A stretch of 64,000 nucleotides of DNA from Buttiauxella sp965119215 (GTDB lineage Bacteria > Pseudomonadota > Gammaproteobacteria > Enterobacterales > Enterobacteriaceae), in the NCBI GenBank assembly GCA_965119215.1, contig CBCPKK010000034.1, positions 1 to 64,000 on the forward strand, in the 5' to 3' direction. The position numbers were made by a program, and so were the translations under genes. Positions 58,317-64,000 of the stretch are shown piece by piece (the stretch's first letter is position 1; each line of letters opens with the position of its first letter). The notes beneath the pieces are model-generated. The model was not told the DNA's origin and ran no database searches. It saw only the letters and a program-made list of their open reading frames with translations.

Positions 58317-58751
58317 TTAACGGGATGTGACAACCAGTTCTTCGTAACCCGATGTGGGGCAGGGTTGGCGGCTAAACGACAGTGCCGTCAGTTCACCGAT
58401 GACCAATTCAAGCGTGGTGCGTACAGTACAACCCAGCATCATATGGCCGCCCACCACCGCGCCGTTTTCATCCGCAACGCAAAGGTGTAAGTGTTCGCCG
58501 TTTAGCTCGAGCGTCCCGTTCAGGGAAAGCACTTCAAATTTGCCGCTGTGCAGCGTGGCTTCTTCCTGAGCCGCGAAGCGCAGCGCGACATCGGTCAGGC
58601 TGCCGGTACAACCTGCAATCCAGGCGGCATGAAGCTGATGAAGTTGGATAAATTCGCGTAATGTGTGGAGAACTTCCTGGCCAGGTAGCAAGCGCAGTGC
58701 GTAAAAGCGTGCGTTAGATCCCGGTGATAAAGAGGGGTTTTGCGTTGTCAT
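58317..58751 (-). CDS. PPC/DUF296-domain protein
   Basis: The product is 144 aa. The PPC (plant and prokaryote conserved, DUF296) fold is recognised from FYALRLLPGQEVLHTLREFI, AAWIAGCTGSLTDVALRF, SLNGTLELNGEHLHLCVAD and GGHMMLGCTVRTTLELVI. In plants the domain is part of AT-hook DNA-binding proteins; in bacteria free PPC proteins have no firm role. It is the first gene of the ECF operon (24 bases before the S component), so it may regulate the transporter or act on the imported compound. The conserved histidines (HLHLC, GGHMM) could bind a metal. Confidence 0.85.
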   Translation of the reverse strand: MTTQNPSLSPGSNARFYALRLLPGQEVLHTLREFIQLHQLHAAWIAGCTGSLTDVALRFAAQEEATLHSGKFEVLSLNGTLELNGEHLHLCVADENGAVVGGHMMLGCTVRTTLELVIGELTALSFSRQPCPTSGYEELVVTSR

Positions 58752-59117
58752 GATAGGCTCAATTACTCCGAAACTCGGACGTGGCGAGATAGTAAGCGTA
58801 TCAGGCAGCTCGATTAATGATATACATCAGGAAATCAAAATTTCAGGCTGTGAGGCCGGTGATTATTCATCCACCACCGGAATCACGTTGCATTTATTCC
58901 ATCAAATTTGTGACGTATGTCAGAAGATTGGTTTGCTGCGCAGGGGTAACGTTCCATTTATTCCCCTTATCGCTTACTATTGCTGAAGCGTTTCAGTCGA
59001 ATGAATGTTCGACAATTAAGCAAACAAGTGCAGTTTCGATAGTGCGAGGATTCCCCTCAGACGATTGCTGGATTACTCTGTCAGCCACTTAGTCTCAGGG
59101 ATTCTGGCAGGAGAGAT
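58752..59117 (+). promoter_or_regulatory. Divergent control region of epd with CRP and Cra sites
   Basis: A CRP-like site TGTGA-N6-TCAGA lies at 58909-58924. A near-perfect Cra (FruR) palindrome TGAAGCGTTTCA lies at 58984-58995, 123 bases before the epd ATG. E. coli's epd-pgk promoter is known to answer to both regulators. The same gap must hold the promoter of the ECF operon on the other strand, which I did not identify. Confidence 0.7.
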
Positions 59118-60137
59118 ATGACCGTACGCATCGCTATTAATGGCTTCGGTCGCATTGGGCGCAACGTGGTACGTGCTTTGTACGAATCCGGTCGCCGTGC
59201 GGAAATTACCGTCGTAGCAATCAATGAACTGGCTGATGCTGCGGGTATGGCGCATCTGTTGAAATACGACACCAGCCATGGTCGCTTCGCCTGGGACGTT
59301 CGTCAGGAACGCGACCAGTTATGGGTAGGCGATGATGCCATCCGTATTTTGCACGAACCGGGAATTGCGAATTTACCGTGGCGTGAACTGGGCGTAGATG
59401 TGGTGCTCGATTGTACCGGTGTGTTTGGCTCCCGTGCAGACGGTGAAGCGCATCTGGCAGCCGGTGCCAAAAAAGTCCTCTTCTCTCATCCTGGCGGTAA
59501 CGACCTCGACGCCACCGTTGTTTTCGGTGTGAATCATGAAAGTGTGGTTGCTGAACATCGCATTGTTTCAAATGCTTCCTGCACCACAAACTGCATAATT
59601 CCTATTATCAAATTGCTTGATGATGCATACGGTATTGAGTGGGGCACCGTAACCACCATTCATTCAGCCATGCATGATCAACAGGTTATCGACGCCTATC
59701 ATCCAGACTTGCGCCGCACCCGTGCTGCCAGCCAGTCTATAATTCCTGTCGATACGCGTCTTGCAGCAGGTATCGCACGTATTTTCCCGCAATTTGACGA
59801 CTGTTTTGAAGCAATTGCGGTGCGTGTACCGACTATCAATGTCACAGCAATCGATTTAAGCGTGACAGTGAAGAATGCAGTTAAAGCCAATGAAGTCAAC
59901 AAGTTGCTGCAAAAAGCAGCGCGAGATTCATTTCATGGTATAGTTGACTATACGGAATTACCGTTGGTCTCGACTGATTTTAACCACGATCCGCATAGCG
60001 CCATTGTTGATGGCACGCAAACCCGGGTCAGTGGGCAACATCTGATTAAAACTCTAGTCTGGTGTGATAACGAATGGGGCTTTGCTAACCGAATGCTCGA
60101 CACGACGTTAGTCATGGCCGCAAGTGGTTTCAGGTAG
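59118..60137 (+). CDS. epd: D-erythrose-4-phosphate dehydrogenase
   Basis: Oxidises erythrose 4-phosphate to 4-phosphoerythronate, the first step of the DXP-dependent PLP pathway in which PdxA (7387) acts later. The product is 339 aa. The fold is that of GAPDH: NAD-binding INGFGRIGRNVVRALYE at residues 6-22, the catalytic cysteine in SNASCTTNCIIPI, and the substrate loop TTIHSAMHDQQVIDAYHPDLRRTRAA. WCDNEWGFANRM near the end completes the family pattern. It is 49 bases upstream of pgk in the same operon. Confidence 0.98.
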   Translation: MTVRIAINGFGRIGRNVVRALYESGRRAEITVVAINELADAAGMAHLLKYDTSHGRFAWDVRQERDQLWVGDDAIRILHEPGIANLPWRELGVDVVLDCTGVFGSRADGEAHLAAGAKKVLFSHPGGNDLDATVVFGVNHESVVAEHRIVSNASCTTNCIIPIIKLLDDAYGIEWGTVTTIHSAMHDQQVIDAYHPDLRRTRAASQSIIPVDTRLAAGIARIFPQFDDCFEAIAVRVPTINVTAIDLSVTVKNAVKANEVNKLLQKAARDSFHGIVDYTELPLVSTDFNHDPHSAIVDGTQTRVSGQHLIKTLVWCDNEWGFANRMLDTTLVMAASGFR

Positions 60138-60186
60138 GGCGCTTTTGGCGTCTGCAAAACTTTAAGAATCAACGAGAGGGTTCACC

Positions 60187-61350
60187 ATGTCTGTAATTAA
60201 GATGGCCGATCTGGATCTGGCTGGTAAGCGTGTATTAATCCGTTCTGATCTGAACGTACCAGTTAAAGAAGGGAAAGTGACGTCTGATGCACGTATTCGC
60301 GCATCTCTGCCGACCATTGAAGCTGCCCTGAAGCAAGGCGCTAAAGTAATGGTAACTTCTCACCTGGGTCGTCCGACCGAAGGCGAGTACAACGAAGAAT
60401 ACTCTCTGCTGCCGGTTGTTAACTATCTGAAAGACAAACTGTCTTCTCCTGTTCGCCTGGCTAAAGATTACCTCGACGGCGTTGAAATTGCTGCGGGTGA
60501 GCTGGTTGTTCTGGAAAACGTTCGCTTTAACAAAGGCGAAAAGAAAGACGACGAAACCCTGTCTAAGAAATACGCTGCACTGTGTGACGTATTCGTAATG
60601 GACGCATTCGGTACTGCTCACCGTGCGCAGGCTTCTACTCACGGTGTTGGCAAATTTGCCCCTATCGCGTGTGCAGGTCCACTGCTGGCTGCAGAACTGG
60701 AAGCTCTGGGCAAAGCCCTGGGTAACCCAGCTCGTCCAATGGTTGCTATCGTTGGCGGTTCTAAAGTTTCTACCAAACTGACCGTTCTGGATTCACTGTC
60801 CAAAATCGCTGACCAGCTGATTGTTGGTGGTGGCATCGCGAACACCTTCGTTGCTGCTCAAGGCCACAACGTCGGTAAATCCCTGTACGAAGCAGACCTG
60901 GTTGATGAAGCTAAGCGCCTGCTGACTATCTGTGATATTCCCGTTCCAGCTGACGTTCGCGTAGCGACTGAGTTCTCTGAGTCTGCTGCTGCAACCCTGA
61001 AATCTGTTAACGATGTGAAAGACGGCGAGCAGATCCTGGATATCGGTGATGCATCAGCCCAGCAACTGGCTGAAATCCTGAAGAATGCGAAAACCATTCT
61101 GTGGAACGGCCCGGTTGGCGTGTTCGAATTCCCGAACTTCCGTAAAGGTACTGAAATCGTTGCTAATGCAATCGCAGACAGCGAAGCATTCTCTATCGCA
61201 GGCGGCGGTGACACTCTGGCAGCAATCGACCTGTTCGGCATTGCTGACAAGATCTCCTACATCTCCACTGGTGGTGGCGCATTCCTCGAATTCGTGGAAG
61301 GTAAAGTCCTGCCAGCAGTAGCGATGCTCGAAGAGCGCGCTAAGAAGTAA
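60187..61350 (+). CDS. pgk: Phosphoglycerate kinase
   Basis: Transfers phosphate between 1,3-bisphosphoglycerate and ADP in glycolysis and gluconeogenesis. The product is 387 aa. The N-terminal substrate domain has RVLIRSDLNVPVK and SHLGRPT. The hinge and ATP domain has IVGGSKVSTKL, then ILWNGPVGVFE, and GGGDTLAAI near the C-terminus. Codon use is strongly biased, as in highly expressed genes. It is in the epd-pgk operon; a hairpin with a delayed T run lies between it and fbaA. Confidence 0.99.
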   Translation: MSVIKMADLDLAGKRVLIRSDLNVPVKEGKVTSDARIRASLPTIEAALKQGAKVMVTSHLGRPTEGEYNEEYSLLPVVNYLKDKLSSPVRLAKDYLDGVEIAAGELVVLENVRFNKGEKKDDETLSKKYAALCDVFVMDAFGTAHRAQASTHGVGKFAPIACAGPLLAAELEALGKALGNPARPMVAIVGGSKVSTKLTVLDSLSKIADQLIVGGGIANTFVAAQGHNVGKSLYEADLVDEAKRLLTICDIPVPADVRVATEFSESAAATLKSVNDVKDGEQILDIGDASAQQLAEILKNAKTILWNGPVGVFEFPNFRKGTEIVANAIADSEAFSIAGGGDTLAAIDLFGIADKISYISTGGGAFLEFVEGKVLPAVAMLEERAKK

Positions 61351-61357
61351 TGATTAT

Positions 61358-61387
61358 GGGCAGGATTTCCTGCCCGTTGATTTTTTG
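61358..61387 (+). terminator. Hairpin between pgk and fbaA
   Basis: Perfect 8-bp arms GGGCAGGA (61358-61365) and TCCTGCCC (61368-61375) enclose a two-base loop. Six to seven T follow only after GTTGA, so termination would be partial. This fits the known read-through from pgk into fbaA in E. coli. Confidence 0.6.
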
Positions 61388-61424
61388 CCGCAAACACGAT
61401 TAGTGAGCGGTTAATATTTCTTTA

Positions 61425-61440
61425 TTTGCCCTAGGGCAAA
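61425..61440. promoter_or_regulatory. Perfect 16-bp palindrome in the fbaA leader
   Basis: TTTGCCCTAGGGCAAA is an exact inverted repeat 28 bases before the fbaA ATG. It could be a transcription-factor site or a small mRNA stem. I cannot assign it to a known regulator. Confidence 0.5.
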
Positions 61441-61467
61441 TCGGCCGACGATACAGGACAAACAACT

Positions 61468-62547
61468 ATGTCTAAGATTTTTGATTTCGTAAAACCTGGT
61501 GTAATCACTGGTGATGACGTACAGAAAGTTTTCCAGGTAGCAAAAGAAAACAACTTTGCTCTGCCAGCAGTTAACTGCGTAGGCACGGATTCTATCAACG
61601 CCGTACTGGAAACTGCTGCGAAAGTTAAAGCTCCAGTTATCGTTCAGTTCTCTAACGGTGGCGCTGCTTTCATCGCGGGTAAAGGCGTGAAAACTGACGT
61701 TCCTCAGGGTGCTGCAATCCTGGGTGCTATCTCTGGTGCGCATCACGTACACCAGATGGCTGAACATTACGGCGTGCCAGTCATCCTGCACACTGACCAC
61801 TGCGCTAAGAAACTGCTGCCGTGGATCGATGGTCTGTTAGACGCGGGTGAAAAACACTTCGCAGCTACCGGCAAACCACTGTTCTCTTCTCACATGATTG
61901 ACCTGTCTGAAGAATCACTGGAAGAAAACATCGCGATCAGCTCTAAATACCTGGCTCGCATGTCCAAAATGGGCATGACTCTGGAAATCGAACTGGGTTG
62001 CACCGGCGGCGAAGAAGATGGCGTAGATAACAGCCATATGGACGCTTCTGCACTGTACACTCAGCCAGAAGACGTTGATTACGCTTACACTGAACTGAGC
62101 AAAATCAGCCCACGTTTCACTATCGCAGCTTCTTTCGGTAACGTGCACGGCGTTTACAAACCAGGTAACGTGGTTCTGACCCCGACTATCCTGCGCGATT
62201 CTCAGGATTATGTTTCTAAGAAACACAACCTGCCGCACAACTCCCTGAACTTCGTATTCCACGGCGGTTCCGGTTCTACAGCTCAAGAAATCAAAGATTC
62301 CGTGAGCTACGGTGTTATCAAAATGAACATCGATACCGACACCCAGTGGGCTACATGGGAAGGTATTCTGAGCTACTACAAAGCTAACGAAGCTTACCTG
62401 CAGGGCCAATTGGGCAACCCTAAAGGCGAAGACCAGCCGAACAAGAAATACTACGATCCACGCGTATGGCTGCGTTCTGCACAGACTTCCATGATCACTC
62501 GCCTGGAGCAGGCTTTCAAAGAACTGAACGCAGTAGACGTTCTGTAA
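61468..62547 (+). CDS. fbaA: Fructose-bisphosphate aldolase, class II
   Basis: Zinc aldolase interconverting fructose 1,6-bisphosphate with the two triose phosphates. The product is 359 aa. The zinc ligands are seen in VILHTDHCAKK (His110-type), in GNVHGVYKPG (His226-type), and in FVFHGGSGSTAQEI (His264-type). The acidic LEIELGCTGGEEDGVDN segment is the catalytic loop. Codon use shows high expression. It ends with a strong intrinsic terminator. In E. coli mscS follows; here the tdc operon begins instead. Confidence 0.99.
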   Translation: MSKIFDFVKPGVITGDDVQKVFQVAKENNFALPAVNCVGTDSINAVLETAAKVKAPVIVQFSNGGAAFIAGKGVKTDVPQGAAILGAISGAHHVHQMAEHYGVPVILHTDHCAKKLLPWIDGLLDAGEKHFAATGKPLFSSHMIDLSEESLEENIAISSKYLARMSKMGMTLEIELGCTGGEEDGVDNSHMDASALYTQPEDVDYAYTELSKISPRFTIAASFGNVHGVYKPGNVVLTPTILRDSQDYVSKKHNLPHNSLNFVFHGGSGSTAQEIKDSVSYGVIKMNIDTDTQWATWEGILSYYKANEAYLQGQLGNPKGEDQPNKKYYDPRVWLRSAQTSMITRLEQAFKELNAVDVL

Positions 62548-62572
62548 CTTTTGCCTCCTGAGTGATGTATCG

Positions 62573-62601
62573 AAAAGTCCGCCTCGCGCGGACTTTTTTT
62601 T
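62573..62601 (+). terminator. Rho-independent terminator of fbaA
   Basis: A 10-bp stem AAAAGTCCGC / GCGGACTTTT with a CTCGC loop runs into a further four T. It lies 25 bases after the fbaA stop. Confidence 0.92.
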
Positions 62602-63077
62602 GCGTGTAATAATGAGAACGCAATCGTTTTTATCCCAATAATTAAACGTGAAATATCACTGCCTGTTTGTTGTTTATTTCCTGAATAATCCTTTATTTAA
62701 GTTCAATAATTAATCACATTAAAATCGTGAAGTTATTAATTATTTTTTAAAAAAAACTAAAATAGTTTGGTTTTTATTCTCTCTCTCTAAGATAAATCTT
62801 CTCTTGCCATTATAAAAAACAGTATAAACAGCGTGTTATTTAAACTTATATGATTAAATTATCTCCATAACTTAATTTTATCAGAGCATTCAAGGTTGAT
62901 ATTGGTCATGTTAACGACAGATTGTGTTTGTTTAACTATTTGTTTTTAAATGATTTAATTTATTTGTCGGCTTTGAATGCAAATAGCTCTCAAGTATTTG
63001 TGAGTCAAGCCACATAACATCTGCTATGCAATTCGTTATGATCTTCTGCATGGAAGGTTAATTGGGTGCAGGGCTTA
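62602..63077 (+). promoter_or_regulatory. AT-rich tdc promoter region with CRP site
   Basis: A long, strongly AT-rich stretch with no gene-like frame; H-NS- and IHF-type bending is likely from composition alone. A CRP site TGTGA-N6-CCACA (62999-63014) lies 64-80 bases before the tdcA ATG, one mismatch from the core consensus and at the same relative place as in E. coli, where tdc needs CRP. I do not see a tdcR gene. The two ends, near 62602 and 63000, look unrelated in composition. Confidence 0.7.
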
Positions 63078-64000
63078 ATGGACAATAATACGTTACCAAA
63101 AACACAACATCTGGTGGTATTCCAGGAAGTTGTCAGAAGTGGTTCATTTGGTTCTGCGGCAAAACAGCTTGGCCTTTCCCAACCAGCAGTCAGCAAAATT
63201 ATTAGCGAGATGGAAACCTATTTTGGCTTAGAGCTTATTATCAGAAAAAATACGGGCGTACAGCTGACGGACGCGGGCAAAGTTCTCCTGAACCACTCTG
63301 AAACAATCACCCGTGAATTGAGGAATCTGTGTAGCGAAATGAACCTGATGATCGGCAACAGCGTGAGCGACGTATCATTTGGTTACCCCTCTCTGATTGG
63401 CTTTACTTTTTTGCCGGGCATGATGAAAGAGTTCAAAGAGTTTTTCCCTCAGGCTGAGGTTTCGATGTTCGAAGCCCAGCTCTCCTCTTTCTTGCCTGCT
63501 ATCCGCGATGGTCGCCTGGACTTTGCGATAGGGACATTAAGCGATGAGATGCTGTTGCAGGATCTCCATATTGAGCCGCTGTTTGAATCAGAATTTATTC
63601 TGGTGGCAAACCGAACACGGGTAATCAAAGGAACGACAACGCTAAGTGCGCTAAACCATGAACAATGGGTTTTACCGCAAACGGAAATGGGATATTACAG
63701 CGAACTGCTTACGACACTGCAAAAAAACAATATCCAAAGCGAAAACATCGTTAAAACAGATTCAGTCGTAACAATTTATAATCTTGTGCTTAATGCCGAT
63801 TTCCTGACAGTGATTCCACGAGATATGATTTCCCCATTTGGCTCAAACCAATTTATTAAAATCCCAGTTGAGGATAAATTACCTGTCGCTCGTTACGCTG
63901 CTGTATGGTCTAAAAATTATCGAATTAACCGATCTGCCGCAACATTAGTCGAGCTTGCCAAAAAACATTCACTACGAAGCCAATTTCAATTTAACAAATT
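63078..64000 (+). CDS. tdcA: LysR-type activator TdcA of the threonine/serine degradation operon (3' end cut)
   Basis: The frame starts at the ATG at 63078 and is open to the window end (307 codons; E. coli TdcA is 312, so almost complete). The start LPKTQHLVVFQEVVRSGSFG, with the helix-turn-helix LGLSQPAVSKIISEM at about residues 34-48, is characteristic of TdcA. Strong similarity continues through VSFGYPSLIGFTF, AQLSSFLPAIRDGRLDFAIG and VKTDSVVTIYNLVLNADFL. It activates tdcABCDEFG, for anaerobic threonine and serine breakdown. Its presence directly behind fbaA is unlike E. coli. Confidence 0.93.
   Translation, partial: MDNNTLPKTQHLVVFQEVVRSGSFGSAAKQLGLSQPAVSKIISEMETYFGLELIIRKNTGVQLTDAGKVLLNHSETITRELRNLCSEMNLMIGNSVSDVSFGYPSLIGFTFLPGMMKEFKEFFPQAEVSMFEAQLSSFLPAIRDGRLDFAIGTLSDEMLLQDLHIEPLFESEFILVANRTRVIKGTTTLSALNHEQWVLPQTEMGYYSELLTTLQKNNIQSENIVKTDSVVTIYNLVLNADFLTVIPRDMISPFGSNQFIKIPVEDKLPVARYAAVWSKNYRINRSAATLVELAKKHSLRSQFQFNK

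Noticed and set aside
62602..63077. tdcR upstream of tdcA
   Set aside because: No open frame with a start signal or recognisable protein is present in the gap.
1..64000. CRISPR arrays, insertion sequences, integrases, tRNA or rRNA genes
   Set aside because: I looked for regular repeats with spacers, transposase motifs and tRNA cloverleaf ends and saw none. The only repeats are ERIC, REP-like and single hairpins.

Overview
The window comes from the chromosome of a gammaproteobacterium of the family Enterobacteriaceae. It is close to, but clearly not, Escherichia coli. Nearly every core protein can be matched by eye to its E. coli counterpart in length and motifs, and regulatory sites (AraC, CRP, LexA, GalR, MetJ, Fur, Cra, TPP riboswitch) sit where E. 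coli has them. The two ERIC repeats also fit an enterobacterium. Genera such as Buttiauxella, Kluyvera or Enterobacter are plausible, but the genus cannot be settled from the window.

Layout. (1) Positions 1-5055, minus strand: a type VI secretion cargo module made of vgrG, a DUF4123 adaptor, an unrecognised putative effector and a secreted putative immunity protein cut by the window edge. It is much more AT-rich than its surroundings and sits directly beside apaH, where E. coli has folA. (2) 5330-32699: the E. coli minute-1 block, comprising apaH-apaG-rsmA-pdxA-surA-lptD, djlA, rluA-rapA, polB, araBAD/araC, yabI, thiBPQ with its TPP riboswitch, sgrR, the dual-function RNA sgrS/sgrT, and setA. 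One extra gene (DUF218) lies between polB and araD. (3) 32779-52224: the E. coli minute-66 block read in the opposite orientation, comprising hemW-rdgB-yggU-yggT-yggS, yggR, ruvX-yqgE-gshB-rsmE-endA-sprT-galP-metK, yqgB-speA-speB, loiP and tktA. A HicAB toxin-antitoxin pair is inserted between yggR and ruvX. (4) 52394-58751: accessory transport genes. These are a Fur-boxed YncE-like/TonB-receptor pair and a complete energy-coupling-factor (ECF) transporter with a PPC/DUF296 protein. (5) 59118-62547: epd-pgk-fbaA (Calvin-like trunk of glycolysis and PLP synthesis), followed by an AT-rich regulatory gap and the start of the tdc operon (tdcA, cut by the window end).

How the parts work together. 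The first core block is dominated by envelope biogenesis (SurA, LptD), rRNA/ribosome modification (RsmA, RluA), PLP synthesis (PdxA; Epd at the far end) and arabinose and thiamine uptake. The second block carries S-adenosylmethionine and polyamine synthesis (MetK, SpeA, SpeB), glutathione synthesis (GshB), galactose uptake (GalP) and central carbon enzymes (TktA, Pgk, FbaA).

The most interesting observations are these. An ERIC element has inserted precisely at a TA dinucleotide inside the sgrS small-RNA gene, between the sgrT reading frame and the ptsG-pairing region. The T6SS cargo module carries an effector I do not recognise. The setA|hemW junction looks like one end of an inversion that is nearly symmetric about the replication origin. 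Two short reading frames with very strong Shine-Dalgarno sequences lie in otherwise empty gaps.
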